NCBI RefSeq assembly: GCF_003007675.1 | Contig: NZ_PXNP01000104.1 | Location: forward strand, 62,001-126,000 | Direction: 5' to 3' | Source of the DNA: Marinobacter fuscus | GTDB lineage: Bacteria; Pseudomonadota; Gammaproteobacteria; Pseudomonadales; Oleiphilaceae | DNA: 64,000 bases | Shown: positions 44,610 through 54,330 of the stretch, one piece after another | Layout of the letters: each line of letters opens with the position of its first letter | Numbering within the stretch: position 1 is the stretch's first letter | Made by a program: the position numbers and the translations under genes | Notes under the pieces: generated by a model | Databases searched by the model: none | Seen by the model: only the letters and a program-made list of their open reading frames with translations | Told to the model about the DNA's origin: nothing

Positions 44610-46004
44610 ATGAGTATGCAAACAGCCAATCTGTTACCCCTGGTTTTGGTGATGACTGCTGTCGCCTATGGGCTGGCCTACATGAGATCGCGCTCGGTGG
44701 CCGAGCCCCTGGGCGGCATTCGTCACCTCAAGTCTCTGCCGTTCTACTACGCCGCCCGGGCTGCGCTCTGGTGCAGCCTGCCGGCACTGGCGGTACTGGC
44801 GGCATGGGTGGGGTTTGAAGGCCGGGTGATCCAGTCGCTGGTGGTGTCCTCACTGCCAGCGCACCTGGCGCCGGACAACGCCGGCGAGGCCAGTCTGGTG
44901 CTTTCCCAGATCAGTAACCTGTCGGCGGGTAAGCTGGATGCGGCGCGGGTACCGGCCGAAATCGTCGGTGCCGCCGAGCTGCTGGGCCAGTTACGGGCTC
45001 AGAGCCAGCAATTCAAGTCGATTCTGGTGGTGCTGATTGCGGTGCTGGGGGCCACTTTCGCCTGGACCCGGGTGCAGCCCCGGATCAACGCCCGGGAAAA
45101 CGTGGAACGTACCCTGCGCTGGCTGTTTTTCAGTTGTGCAGCGGTGGCCATACTGACCACGGTGGGCATTGTGTTCTCGGTGATCTTTGAAACCCTGCGG
45201 TTTTTCGGCCGGGTACCGGTCACCGAGTTCCTGTTCGGTAGCTCCTGGAGCCCGCAAACCGCATTGCGGGTGGATCAGGTGGGCTCTGATGGTGCCTTTG
45301 GCATGATTCCGCTGTTTACCGGCACCCTGCTGATTTCGGCGATTGCCATGCTGGTGGCGGTGCCCACGGGTCTGCTCTCGGCGGTGTATCTGTCGGAGTA
45401 TGCCTCCCGGCCGGTGCGTAATGTGCTCAAACCCATGCTGGAAATGCTGGCCGGGGTGCCGACCGTAGTGTACGGCTTCTTTGCCGCCCTGACCGTGGCG
45501 CCGTTTATCCGGGATCTGGCGGAAGCTCTGGGGTTGCAGGCGTCTTCCCAGAGTGCCCTGGCGGCTGGCCTGGTGATGGGCATCATGATCATTCCCTTTG
45601 TGTCGTCGCTGTCAGACGACGTCATCAATGCTGTGCCGAAAAGCCTGCGGGACGGCTCACTGGCGCTTGGGGCCACCCAATCGGAAACCATGCAGAAGGT
45701 GCTGTTTCCGGCCGCGCTGCCCGGCATCATGGGCGGTATTCTGCTGGCGGCCTCCCGGGCCATTGGTGAGACCATGATTGTGGTGATGGCGGCGGGGCTG
45801 GCGGCGCATCTGACGGCCAATCCATTGAACTCGGTGACCACCGTGACCGTGCAGATTGTGACCCTGCTGACCGGCGACCAGGAGTTCGACAGCGCCAAAA
45901 CGCTGGCGGCCTTTGCCCTGGGTATGATGCTGTTCCTGGTCACACTCACCTTCAACATGGTGGCTTTGAAGATTGTCCGTAAGTATAGGGAACAGTATGA
46001 GTGA
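44610..46004 (+). CDS. pstC: Phosphate ABC transporter permease PstC (long form)
   Basis: The 464-residue protein has the PstC permease core in its C-terminal half (SAVYLSEYASRPVRN, EMLAGVPTVVYGFFA, RAIGETMIVVMAAG). It carries about 150 extra N-terminal residues with two or three membrane helices and a periplasmic stretch, against 319 residues in E. coli. Long forms occur in marine gammaproteobacteria. Its stop overlaps the pstA start by 8 bp (ATGAGTGA). Confidence 0.93.
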   Translation: MSMQTANLLPLVLVMTAVAYGLAYMRSRSVAEPLGGIRHLKSLPFYYAARAALWCSLPALAVLAAWVGFEGRVIQSLVVSSLPAHLAPDNAGEASLVLSQISNLSAGKLDAARVPAEIVGAAELLGQLRAQSQQFKSILVVLIAVLGATFAWTRVQPRINARENVERTLRWLFFSCAAVAILTTVGIVFSVIFETLRFFGRVPVTEFLFGSSWSPQTALRVDQVGSDGAFGMIPLFTGTLLISAIAMLVAVPTGLLSAVYLSEYASRPVRNVLKPMLEMLAGVPTVVYGFFAALTVAPFIRDLAEALGLQASSQSALAAGLVMGIMIIPFVSSLSDDVINAVPKSLRDGSLALGATQSETMQKVLFPAALPGIMGGILLAASRAIGETMIVVMAAGLAAHLTANPLNSVTTVTVQIVTLLTGDQEFDSAKTLAAFALGMMLFLVTLTFNMVALKIVRKYREQYE

Positions 46005-47274
46005 TCAAACCCCACAGGCGGAACTGATCCGCCAGTCGCTGAAGAAGCGGTACCGCAAGGAAAAACGTTTCCGGCTCTATGGCATGCTGGCCATCGCGGT
46101 GGCGCTGGGATCTCTGTTGATTCTGTTTACCGACATCATCTCCAAGGGCTACACCGGGTTTATCAAAACCACCATTACCCTGGAGGTGCCATTGGATGGC
46201 GAACTGATGTACCTGCAGGATCCGGGTGATTCGGAACAGCTTGCCATGGCCGACTTTCAGGCGCCAATTCTGGCGGCCTTGCAGCAGCATTTCCCGGAGG
46301 CCAGCAGTCGCCAAGATCAGCGCGAACTCAATCGTCTGGTGGGCAGTTACGCCGCTAATCAAGTGCGGGATTTGCTGAAAACCCAGCCTGCTCTGCTGGG
46401 CAGTACCAAGACCCTGGAGTTTCTGGTGCACGATACGGTGTCGGTGTACGTCAAGCATGCCGATAATCCCGCCTACAGCATCCGCTTGTCGGAACAACAA
46501 CGCCGGTGGGTGGATCAACTGGTGGCCGAAGGCGCCATTCAGACCAGCTTCAACGATGTGCTGTTCAGCCGGGGGGCGTCCCGGGAGCCGTCTAACGCCG
46601 GTATTCTGGGCGCGATTGTGGGTTCGTTGCTGACTATGGTAGTCACCCTGGTGATTGCCTTCCCTGTGGGGGTTGCAGCGGCCGTGTACTTGGAGGAGTT
46701 CGCACCCCAGAACCGGTTGACCGACTTTATCGAGGTGAACATCAACAATCTGGCAGCGGTGCCTTCGATCATCTTTGGCCTGCTTGGCCTGGCAGTGTTT
46801 ATCGGGTTATTCGGGATGCCCCGGTCGGTACCGGTGGTGGGTGGCCTGGTGCTGGCGTTGATGACTCTGCCCACTATCATTATTTCCAGCCGGGCCGCCA
46901 TCAAGAGTGTGCCGCCATCCATTCGCGAGGCGGCGGAAGGTATTGGTGCCTCCCGGATGCAGGTGGTGCTGCATCATTTGGTGCCCCTGGCCATGCCTGG
47001 CATGATGACCGGTTCCATCATCGGCATGGCCCAGGCGCTGGGTGAGACGGCACCACTGCTGCTGATCGGTATGGTGGCCTTTATAGTGGAGGTGCCGGAC
47101 GGCTTTTTCAGTTCCGCCACGGTGCTTCCGGTACAGATTTACCTGTGGGCCAGCAGTGCCGAGCAGGGCTTTATTGAATTGGCGTCGGCAGGAATCATGA
47201 TCCTGCTGGCCTTTATGATTACCATGAACGCATTGGCGATCTGGCTGCGCAAGCGGCTTGAGCGCCGGTGGTAA
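45997..47274 (+). CDS. pstA: Phosphate ABC transporter permease PstA (long form)
   Basis: From ATG 45997 there are 425 residues. After TM1 near residues 30-50 comes a periplasmic insertion of about 140 residues, then the permease core (VYLEEFAPQN, NNLAAVPSIIFGLLG, EAAEGIGASR, QALGETAPLLLIG). E. coli PstA is about 296 residues, so both permease subunits are enlarged, probably in matched fashion. It pairs with PstC to form the inner-membrane channel. Confidence 0.93.
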   Translation: MSDQTPQAELIRQSLKKRYRKEKRFRLYGMLAIAVALGSLLILFTDIISKGYTGFIKTTITLEVPLDGELMYLQDPGDSEQLAMADFQAPILAALQQHFPEASSRQDQRELNRLVGSYAANQVRDLLKTQPALLGSTKTLEFLVHDTVSVYVKHADNPAYSIRLSEQQRRWVDQLVAEGAIQTSFNDVLFSRGASREPSNAGILGAIVGSLLTMVVTLVIAFPVGVAAAVYLEEFAPQNRLTDFIEVNINNLAAVPSIIFGLLGLAVFIGLFGMPRSVPVVGGLVLALMTLPTIIISSRAAIKSVPPSIREAAEGIGASRMQVVLHHLVPLAMPGMMTGSIIGMAQALGETAPLLLIGMVAFIVEVPDGFFSSATVLPVQIYLWASSAEQGFIELASAGIMILLAFMITMNALAIWLRKRLERRW

Positions 47275-47283
47275 GGAGTGCAG

Positions 47284-48165
47284 ATGAATACCACAGTGAC
47301 TGCCGGTACCGCCGGTGTCAGTGAGCGGCAAACGGCTACCGCTCCCCAACCGGCGCGGGAGGATACGGCGGTGCGCGAAGGCGTAACCGTGGGCATGCCC
47401 TTTGCCGATGATCCCAAGTTTCGGCTGCGCAACGTTGAGGTGTTCTATGGCGTGGATCGCGCCATCAAGAACATCAGCCTGGATATTGCCCGCAACGAGG
47501 TGATTGCCTTTATCGGCCCGTCTGGCTGCGGCAAATCCACCTTTCTGCGCTGCCTGAACCGGATGAACGACAGCATCGATATCTGCCGGGTGAAAGGGTC
47601 TCTGCAGTTGGACGACCTGGATCTGTACGACCCCAAACGTGATGTGGTGGAGTTGCGGGCCCGGGTTGGGATGGTGTTCCAGAAGCCCAACCCCTTTCCG
47701 AAATCGATCTACGACAACGTGGCCTACGGCCCCAGAATCCATGGCCTGGCCAACCGCAAATCAGACCTCGACGATATTGTCGAAAACAGTTTGCGCAAGG
47801 CGGGCTTGTGGAACGAGGTTAAAGACCGTTTGGACGCGGTTGCCACCGGCATGTCCGGCGGCCAGCAGCAGCGCCTGTGTATTGCCCGGGCGATTGCGGT
47901 GAGCCCGGAGGTGGTGCTGATGGACGAGCCCTGTTCGGCGCTGGACCCCATTGCCACCGCCCGGGTGGAAGAGCTGATTGCCGAGTTGTCGGAGAGCTAC
48001 ACCATTGTGATTGTTACCCATTCCATGCAGCAGGCGGCCCGGGTATCCCATCGCACGGCCTATTTCCATCTGGGCCATCTGGTGGAAGTAAACCAGACCG
48101 ACAAGGTGTTCACCGCACCGGAACACTCACTGACCGAATCCTATATTACCGGCCGGTTCGGCTGA
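47284..48165 (+). CDS. pstB: Phosphate ABC transporter ATP-binding protein
   Basis: ATG 47284, five bases after AAGGAG, gives 293 residues; about 35 non-conserved residues precede the ATPase core. Walker A is GPSGCGKST, the Q-loop is [14 protein letters not shown], the signature motif is [13 protein letters not shown] and Walker B is [13 protein letters not shown]. It powers phosphate import through PstCA. It is 9 bp downstream of pstA and 31 bp upstream of phoU. Confidence 0.96.
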   Translation: MNTTVTAGTAGVSERQTATAPQPAREDTAVREGVTVGMPFADDPKFRLRNVEVFYGVDRAIKNISLDIARNEVIAFIGPSGCGKSTFLRCLNRMNDSIDICRVKGSLQLDDLDLYDPKRDVVELRARVGMVFQKPNPFPKSIYDNVAYGPRIHGLANRKSDLDDIVENSLRKAGLWNEVKDRLDAVATGMSGGQQQRLCIARAIAVSPEVVLMDEPCSALDPIATARVEELIAELSESYTIVIVTHSMQQAARVSHRTAYFHLGHLVEVNQTDKVFTAPEHSLTESYITGRFG

Positions 48166-48196
48166 GCGGTTTTGGCGATAACAGGAGGCAGAAACA

Positions 48197-48919
48197 ATGC
48201 CCAGAAAGCAGGATGACGTTTACGGCGATCACATTTCCCATCGCTTTAACGATGAATTGACCGAGTTGAAATCCCGGTTTCTTGAAATGGGCGGCATGGT
48301 GGAAACCCAGATTGAACGGGCGATCCAGTCGCTGGTGGATGGTGACAGTCAGGTGGCCGATGAGGTGCGGGCGAATGACCGCACTGTTGATCGCATGGAA
48401 ATGGATCTGGATGAAGAGGCCATTCTGATCATTGCCCGGCGTCAGCCCGCTGCCCGGGATTTACGGCTGGTGATTTCAGTGATCAAGATGGTGGCGGATC
48501 TGGAACGGGTGGGCGATGAAGCCAAGAAAATCGCCAAGATGGCCATCAAGCTGATCGAGGAAGGCCAGGCGCCCCGGGGCTATGTGGAAATCCGCCACAT
48601 TGCCAGCCATGTGCAGGGCATGTTGCACGATGCGCTGGATGCCTTCGCCCGGCTGGATTCAGAGCAGGCACTGCGGATTATGAAAGCCGACAAGCAGGTG
48701 GATGAGGAATACCAGGCGGCCGCCCGGGCCCTGCTCACCTTTATGATGGAAGACACCCGCAATATCTCACGGTGCATGTCGGTGATGTGGGTGCTGAGGG
48801 CGCTGGAGCGGGTGGGGGATCACGCCTGCAATATTGCCGAGAACGTGATTTTCATGGTTAAGGGCGAGGATGTGCGCCACACCTCCATGGAAGAGGCGGA
48901 GCGGGTCGTCGGCGGCTGA
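48197..48919 (+). CDS. phoU: Phosphate signalling protein PhoU
   Basis: The 240-residue all-helical protein has two PhoU repeats, each with the acidic metal-binding motif near DLERVGDEAKKIAK (about residue 100) and ALERVGDHACNIAENV (about 205). It links Pst transport activity to the PhoR kinase, keeping the Pho regulon off when phosphate is ample. AGGAGG lies before the ATG. phoB and phoR are not in the window. Confidence 0.95.
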   Translation: MPRKQDDVYGDHISHRFNDELTELKSRFLEMGGMVETQIERAIQSLVDGDSQVADEVRANDRTVDRMEMDLDEEAILIIARRQPAARDLRLVISVIKMVADLERVGDEAKKIAKMAIKLIEEGQAPRGYVEIRHIASHVQGMLHDALDAFARLDSEQALRIMKADKQVDEEYQAAARALLTFMMEDTRNISRCMSVMWVLRALERVGDHACNIAENVIFMVKGEDVRHTSMEEAERVVGG

Positions 48920-48930
48920 GCCGGTCATCC

Positions 48931-48960
48931 GGCCCGGGCAGCATGGATGCCGCCCGGGCC
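48931..48960. terminator. GC-rich hairpin between phoU and HIT gene
   Basis: GGCCCGGGC and GCCCGGGCC pair perfectly, and the inner GCAT/ATGC also pairs, giving an almost continuous 14-bp stem with one A.C mismatch. There is no T-run. It lies between convergent genes and probably stops both transcripts. Confidence 0.6.
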
Positions 48961-48973
48961 CAAGGCCGCCGGT

Positions 48974-49339
48974 TCAGGCCTGCTTCATTTTATCGGTGTA
49001 GGGCGGCCAGCCCAGGGGTTTGCCTGCCAACAGGTGCAGGTGAATGTGAAACACCGTCTGGCCTGAGTTTTCACCGCAGTTCATCACCACGCGATAGCCG
49101 TCTTCAGCAAAGCCCATCTCTTTGGCCAGCTTGGCCGCCACCCAGTACAGATGCCCGAACAGTTCCCGGTCGTCTTCTTCGATGTCGTTGATGGTGGCAA
49201 TCGGCTTCTTCGGAATGATCAGCAGATGTACCGGGGCCTGGGGATTGATGTCCCTGAAGGCGAGGCTGATGTCGTCTTCGTAGACAATGTCCGCCGGAAT
49301 TTCCCGGTTGATGATTTTGGTGAAGATGGTCTCAGACAT
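48974..49339 (-). CDS. hinT: HIT-family (HinT-like) purine nucleoside phosphoramidase
   Basis: The 121-residue protein has [19 protein letters not shown] at the N-terminus and the histidine triad [11 protein letters not shown] near residue 100, matching HinT in length. HinT hydrolyses AMP-lysine and related phosphoramidates. The final residues [12 protein letters not shown] are usual for the family. It lies 42 bp downstream of the Ubi-type hydroxylase gene on the same strand. Confidence 0.93.
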   Translation of the reverse strand: MSETIFTKIINREIPADIVYEDDISLAFRDINPQAPVHLLIIPKKPIATINDIEEDDRELFGHLYWVAAKLAKEMGFAEDGYRVVMNCGENSGQTVFHIHLHLLAGKPLGWPPYTDKMKQA

Positions 49340-49381
49340 AAAAGCTCCTGTGCATTAACTGAGAGCGGCGTTGACAAGCCA

Positions 49382-50677
49382 CTACAGGCCACCCAGACGG
49401 GGTAAGCGATTGAGTATGCCCTGAATCGGGGCGGGTAACTGTTCGTCCAGCCCCATGGCGTAGCGGGCAACCTGATTACGGGCAAACGGCAGTGCCCGGG
49501 CGGCCCCGAGGCCAAGATTGCGAGCCAGATGCAGGGGGGGAATCCGGTTGCTGAACAGGTGATAGAACAAGTCCATGGCCAGCATCATGCGCTGGTTGGC
49601 CGGTCGTCGGCGCTGTTCATAGGCCTGCCGCAGCGCCAGCCCGGCAATGTCTTGCTGCTCGGCCCTGGCTTCAACCAGTAATTGCTGCAGGCACTGGGCA
49701 TCCTGGAACCCCAGATTAACGCCCTGACCTGCCAGCGGGTTAATGGTGTGGGCGGCATCGCCCACCAGAACCACCCGCTCCTGAGAGTAGTGCCTGGCGT
49801 GCTGGCGGGCGATCGGAAAGCTTGCTTTGGCATCGATATGCGTCAGTTCCGGTAATCGTTCCGGGAACTGCCTGTGCAGTTCGGCGATCAGGTCCGCGTT
49901 GTTCATGGCCTTGAGTTGCGCAAGTCGCTCCGGCTGGTCGTACCAGACCAGGGAGCCCCAGCATTCTCCGGGGTAGGCGTCGCCCGCCGGGCGCAGTGGC
50001 AGAAAGGCTCTGGGGCCGGTTGGATAAAAACCTTGCCAGGTAATGTCCTCAACGGCGCCGCGATAGCGTACCGAGATCACCATGGCCTGCTGTTGGTACT
50101 GATCCCGGGTAACGCCGATCCCGGCCAGTTCCCGTATCCGCGACTGGGCGCCATCGGCCCCCACCACCAGTTGTGCCTCCAGAGTCCGGTCGTCGTCCAG
50201 CGTGACTCTGGCACCACGGTGATCCTGGCTGAGATCACGCACGCTGTGGCCGGTGATCAGCGTGACGCCGGGCTCGGCTTCTGCGGCCTGCCAGAGCGCA
50301 CGCTGAGTGATGCTGTTTTCGACAATGTGCCCCAGGTGGCTGGCACCAAGCCGGCGGGCATCGAATTCCACTTCAGTGAGCCGGGAGGGCAGGAGCCGTC
50401 TCAGCGGGCTGCTGGCTTCATCCCAGACGGCCAGCCGCTGATAGGGCGTAGCGCGCATGGCGAGAATGCCGGGCCAGGCGCCCAGGCTTGCGAGGTAGCG
50501 CTCGCTGCCCGCGCTCAGGGCCGATACCCGGATATCCGGAGCAGCACCGGGCTGAAATTCGCGGGGAGAGGCCCGGTCGACCAGAGCGACATTAAAGCCC
50601 TGCTGGCCGAGGCCAAGCGCGAGGGCGGCGCCGACCATGCCCGCGCCAACAACAATGGTGTCAAATGCTTGTATCAT
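49382..50677 (-). CDS. UbiH/UbiF/COQ6-family FAD-dependent hydroxylase
   Basis: The 431-residue flavoprotein monooxygenase has the dinucleotide motif VVGAGMVGAALALGLG at residues 7-22, the VVGADGAQSRIRE segment and the second FAD motif GDAAHTINPLAGQGVNLG. This family hydroxylates the ubiquinone ring at different positions; by motif alone I cannot distinguish UbiF, UbiH, UbiI or VisC. It is followed by the HIT gene. Confidence 0.88.
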   Translation of the reverse strand: MIQAFDTIVVGAGMVGAALALGLGQQGFNVALVDRASPREFQPGAAPDIRVSALSAGSERYLASLGAWPGILAMRATPYQRLAVWDEASSPLRRLLPSRLTEVEFDARRLGASHLGHIVENSITQRALWQAAEAEPGVTLITGHSVRDLSQDHRGARVTLDDDRTLEAQLVVGADGAQSRIRELAGIGVTRDQYQQQAMVISVRYRGAVEDITWQGFYPTGPRAFLPLRPAGDAYPGECWGSLVWYDQPERLAQLKAMNNADLIAELHRQFPERLPELTHIDAKASFPIARQHARHYSQERVVLVGDAAHTINPLAGQGVNLGFQDAQCLQQLLVEARAEQQDIAGLALRQAYEQRRRPANQRMMLAMDLFYHLFSNRIPPLHLARNLGLGAARALPFARNQVARYAMGLDEQLPAPIQGILNRLPRLGGL

Positions 50678-50754
50678 ATCCGTTCCCTGTCTGCTGGCCC
50701 CAGTTTACGCGATGCACCAGGTTAGACAAGGGAACGGCTTGAGGTGTGGCAGGC

Positions 50755-51312
50755 TCAGTATCCGGCGAGGGATGGAGACGAGGTTTCTTTTCGCCGCTCG
50801 GTGCGGCGGCTGGTGCGGATAAGCCACGCAGGCTTGCGGGCTCCGGGCCGGTTAAAGCCCTGGGTCAGCACTACCGGCTGCACCAGATTCAGGAAATCCC
50901 GGGTTTTCATGTGAATGGATTCGCTGTGACTGCCAGCGGCAAAGGCCAGTTCGGGTTGCTCGGTGAGCGCTTCGGCGCAGTACACGGTCATGCCAAACAG
51001 GCTGCCGAACGGGGGCATGGCACCCACTTCGCAATCGGGAAAGCGATCCTGGAATTCCTGTTCATCCGCCAGATCGACAAAGTCGGTATCCAGCACGCTG
51101 CTCAGGCGATCCCAGCGAACACGCCAGGTGGCAGGCATCACCAGCATGGCCATTTTGCCATCCAGTTCAATAACAACGGTTTTGACCACTCGGTCTCCGG
51201 CAATCCTGACGTGGTGGGCGAGTTGTTGAGCGGTATAGGCCGGTGGATGAGTAAGGCGCATGTACTCGACCTTGGCCTCGTCCAGAAAGGTTTTCAGCTG
51301 CTTCGCGGGCAT
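50755..51312 (-). CDS. YbaK/ProX-type aminoacyl-tRNA deacylase domain protein
   Basis: ATG 51312 has a strong AGGAGG eight bases upstream and gives 185 residues. The editing-domain features are AKVEYMRLTHPPAYTAQQLA, DRVVKTVVIELDGKMAMLV with the conserved Lys, and EVGAMPPFGSLFGM. Free-standing proteins of this type hydrolyse mischarged tRNAs such as Ala- or Cys-tRNA-Pro. The last 30 residues are basic and Ser/Arg-rich, unlike the core. Confidence 0.87.
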   Translation of the reverse strand: MPAKQLKTFLDEAKVEYMRLTHPPAYTAQQLAHHVRIAGDRVVKTVVIELDGKMAMLVMPATWRVRWDRLSSVLDTDFVDLADEQEFQDRFPDCEVGAMPPFGSLFGMTVYCAEALTEQPELAFAAGSHSESIHMKTRDFLNLVQPVVLTQGFNRPGARKPAWLIRTSRRTERRKETSSPSLAGY

Positions 51313-51449
51313 GTCACAACCTCCTGACAGCACTAACAGTGGCGTGGAGCCATACGCCGTAAACGGGCCGGGCCCCGTTGGCAGGTGAGGAGATTATCCC
51401 TCACCTTGTCGACAGCTTAGCCCAGCCTGATCAGTTTGCGAGTAACTGT

Positions 51450-51489
51450 TTGTAGCGATTGTGACCGGCTTGTAGCGATTGTGACCGGC
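51450..51489. repeat. Perfect 20-bp direct duplication
   Basis: The unit ttgtagcgattgtgaccggc occurs twice in tandem just after the mscS stop. It looks like a recent slippage duplication. Confidence 0.9.
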
Positions 51490-51495
51490 GTTCGG

Positions 51496-52329
51496 TCAGT
51501 CAGCTTTGTACATATGAACATCCCGTTGCGGGAAGGGAATGGAAATGCCCTCGGCGTCAAAGGCTTTCTTCACGCGCTCCTGCATGTCCCAGTAGAAGGG
51601 CCAGAGGTCGCCGCTCTTGGTCCAGGCGCGCACGGTCAGATCTACCGAGCTGTCACCCAGGCCGCCAACAACAATCAATGGCGCAGGGTCTTTCAGGGCA
51701 CGCTCGTCCTCTTCGATCAGGCGCTTGCAGATGGCCTTGGCTTTGTCGATGTCATCGCCGTAGCCGATGCCAAACTTCATGTCACAACGGCGGGTTTCGT
51801 AGGCACTCAGGTTGGTCAGGCTGGCGTTCGAGAGGCTGCCGTTGGGGATAACGATGCGGCGGTTATCAAAGGTGTCGATGATGGTGTAGAGAATGCTGAT
51901 TTCCCGCACCGAGCCCAGGTACCCCTGGGCTTCGATGGCATCGCCCACTTTGAATGGTTTGAATATCAGGATCAGCACACCCCCGGCGAAGTTGGCCAGG
52001 CTGCCTTGCAGGGCCAGGCCTACGGCCAGACCGGCGGCACCGATGATGGCGACAAAGGAGGTGGTGGCAATGCCCACCATGGACGCCACGGAGATCAGCA
52101 GCAGGATTTTCAGTATGGCGCTGATCAGTCCGCACAGAAATTTGTTCAACGTTGGGTCTTTTTTGCCCAGCTTGGCGTCAAGCACGTTGACGAAACGGTT
52201 GATCAGCCAGAGGCCGATAACAAGGGTGATGATTGCCAGCAGTACCTTGGGCGCGTAGGTCATGACCATTGCGATCCCCTGGTCTACCCATTCGGAGGCG
52301 CGGCCATTAGCGCCGAAGAGTTCATCCAT
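51496..52329 (-). CDS. mscS: Small-conductance mechanosensitive channel
   Basis: The 277-residue protein (E. coli MscS 286) has three membrane helices, the pore helix VAIIGAAGLAVGLALQGSLANFAGG with the Gly/Ala packing pattern, FKVGDAIEAQGYLGSV in the beta domain and a C-terminal VKKAFDAEGISIPFPQRDVH. It opens under membrane tension to release solutes during hypo-osmotic shock. It is monocistronic. Confidence 0.95.
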   Translation of the reverse strand: MDELFGANGRASEWVDQGIAMVMTYAPKVLLAIITLVIGLWLINRFVNVLDAKLGKKDPTLNKFLCGLISAILKILLLISVASMVGIATTSFVAIIGAAGLAVGLALQGSLANFAGGVLILIFKPFKVGDAIEAQGYLGSVREISILYTIIDTFDNRRIVIPNGSLSNASLTNLSAYETRRCDMKFGIGYGDDIDKAKAICKRLIEEDERALKDPAPLIVVGGLGDSSVDLTVRAWTKSGDLWPFYWDMQERVKKAFDAEGISIPFPQRDVHMYKAD

Positions 52330-52452
52330 CAGAGAAAACTCCTTTCTCGTTGGTGTTTTTGAGGTTTTGTGTCATTGATATAAGTCAGGTGGCAGCGGAT
52401 GCGGCCTGACACCCTGTTATAGCAGAGATTGCCATGGGTTGTATTGTCGGGA

Positions 52453-53556
52453 TCAGGTTGCGGTGTGTACTCTGGCCCATTGCAGAATGGCGCCCGGCTC
52501 GCCCCGAACCAGAATCCGGCCCTGTTTCTGGCTGAGTTGATAATCATACATCGGGTCGTAGTAGTCGTTGAGAAGTGCTTCAATCCAGAGGTGGTGTCCC
52601 GCCAGGCTACCTTTTGCTTCCTGTTCATCCAGGGCGTCGAGCATTTTTTGCCGGAGTTGCCTGTAGCGATCGCCGCCCAGGCGTTTGCGAATGCGGTCGA
52701 CCGCGCTGAGAAGGTAGTCCCGGAAGTTCAGCCAGCCCGCAGATTCGCCATCGCGGGCCACATAACTGGCCAGCATGTCTTCAACGTAGTCGGCCCGAAT
52801 GATGGCAATGCGCTCTGCCATGGGCCGCTCAAGAATCATCAGGGGCGCTTGCGCCATTTTCTCCTTCATGGCTTCCGGCAGAGCACAGCGGCCGATCAGC
52901 CGGCTCTCGTCTTCCAGATACACCGGCCCGCCAACCTGATGGTGGGCTTTGAGCATGGCCACTGCCAGGCGGTTCTCGAAGTCTATCTGAGAGGGCTGCG
53001 GCGTTACCTGGCGGCCAAAGCTGGAGCCCCGATGGTTTGCAAGGCCTTCGAGATCCACAGGGTTGGGAAGCTCCAGCAATACCCGGGTTTTTCCGGTGCC
53101 GGTTCGGCCGCTGAGAATCCGGAAATGCCCGCTTTCGATCTGTTGATCCAGGCTGTCGATCAGAAATCGGCGAAGGGCCTTGTAACCACCCTTTACCAGC
53201 GGATAGTCGATGCCGGATTCTTTTATCCACTGTTGCGTGAGGTGGGAGCGCAAACCGCCGCGAAAACAGTACAGGTAGCCGCTGGGATGCCGGGTGGTAA
53301 ACCGTTTCCAGGCTTCGATGCGCTGGGCTTTGATGTCACCCGAGACCAGTTGGTGGCCCAGTTCGATGGCCTTTTCCTGACCCTTTTCCTTGTAACAGAT
53401 ACCGATCCGGTGGCGCTCTTCGTCGTTCATCAGGGGCGCATTTTCTGCCGTGGGAAAGCTGCCTTTGGCAAACTCCACCGGAGCGCGCACGTCCATGAGC
53501 GGGGTGTCGTTCAGGAACAGATCAAGGTAGTTGTCTGTGTCGGGTCTGCTGGCCAT
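52453..53556 (-). CDS. mnmH: tRNA 2-selenouridine synthase
   Basis: ATG 53556 gives 367 residues, as in E. coli SelU/MnmH (364); the frame is open a further 95 codons but that stretch is not family-like. The N-terminal rhodanese domain has MDVRAPVEFAKG and the catalytic Cys in YLYCFRGGLRSH; a P-loop domain follows with SGRTGTGKT and LANHRGSSFG. It replaces sulfur by selenium at the wobble 2-thiouridine using selenophosphate, so selD should exist elsewhere. The ribosome site is weak. Confidence 0.93.
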   Translation of the reverse strand: MASRPDTDNYLDLFLNDTPLMDVRAPVEFAKGSFPTAENAPLMNDEERHRIGICYKEKGQEKAIELGHQLVSGDIKAQRIEAWKRFTTRHPSGYLYCFRGGLRSHLTQQWIKESGIDYPLVKGGYKALRRFLIDSLDQQIESGHFRILSGRTGTGKTRVLLELPNPVDLEGLANHRGSSFGRQVTPQPSQIDFENRLAVAMLKAHHQVGGPVYLEDESRLIGRCALPEAMKEKMAQAPLMILERPMAERIAIIRADYVEDMLASYVARDGESAGWLNFRDYLLSAVDRIRKRLGGDRYRQLRQKMLDALDEQEAKGSLAGHHLWIEALLNDYYDPMYDYQLSQKQGRILVRGEPGAILQWARVHTAT

Positions 53557-53669
53557 GCTATCGGGTCGCTGTCGTTCCGGATGTGCGGGCAGTATACCGG
53601 ACGGGCGATACCGCGACATCCTGAAGGCAGGTACAATGCCGCCGGATTTTGCAACCGTAAGGAACCCCC

Positions 53670-54323
53670 ATGTCTTCTGACAATCTGGATCGCCACTTGC
53701 AGAAAACCCTGAGTCGCGGGCGAGTGGCGGTATCGAGGCCAGCCGGATGTCCGGGGTTGGCGCTGTACCTGTTTGATCCGGGTGTGCTGGAGGGGCCGTT
53801 GAGCCATGATGAGGCCCAGGCTGTGGTGGCGGAGCCTGCATACTGGTCCTTCTGCTGGGCCAGTGGCCAGGTACTGGCCCAGTGGATACTGGATCATCCG
53901 GAGCAGGTGGCGGGCAAAACGGTGTTCGATTTTGGCAGCGGCTCCGGTGTCGTGGCGGTGGCCTCGGCGCTGGCCGGTGCCGCCCGCTCTATTGCCTGCG
54001 ATAGTGATCCGGCGGCGCTGGATGCTGTGTCTGCAAATGCCCGGCTGAACGGGGTGGCGGTGGAACTTTGCGAGGACTGGCATCAACGGCCACCGGAGAT
54101 TGACCTGATTACCGCAGCAGATGTGCTCTACGATCCGGAGAACAGGTCGCTGCTGGGGGTATTCCGGTCTGCAGCACGGCAGGTGTTGCTGGCGGATTCC
54201 CGGGTAAGAGATCTGGGCAATCCGGATTACCGACTGCAGGGCAGAATCGAGGCCAGAACCTGGCCGGATTTGCACGAATTCGAGGAGTTTAATCAGGTGC
54301 GGATTTATCGGGCGGGCGCCTGA
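53670..54323 (+). CDS. Class I SAM methyltransferase (lysine methyltransferase-like)
   Basis: The 217-residue protein has the SAM motif VFDFGSGSGVVAVASALAGA near residue 86 and an acidic DSDP next-strand motif; the ITAADVLYDPENR post-motif resembles PrmA/ETFBKMT-type protein methyltransferases. The substrate is unknown. AAGGAA precedes the ATG. It is divergent from mnmH and converges with the predicted regulatory RNA, whose terminator starts 8 bp after its stop. Confidence 0.82.
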   Translation: MSSDNLDRHLQKTLSRGRVAVSRPAGCPGLALYLFDPGVLEGPLSHDEAQAVVAEPAYWSFCWASGQVLAQWILDHPEQVAGKTVFDFGSGSGVVAVASALAGAARSIACDSDPAALDAVSANARLNGVAVELCEDWHQRPPEIDLITAADVLYDPENRSLLGVFRSAARQVLLADSRVRDLGNPDYRLQGRIEARTWPDLHEFEEFNQVRIYRAGA

Positions 54324-54330
54324 AAAGCAG

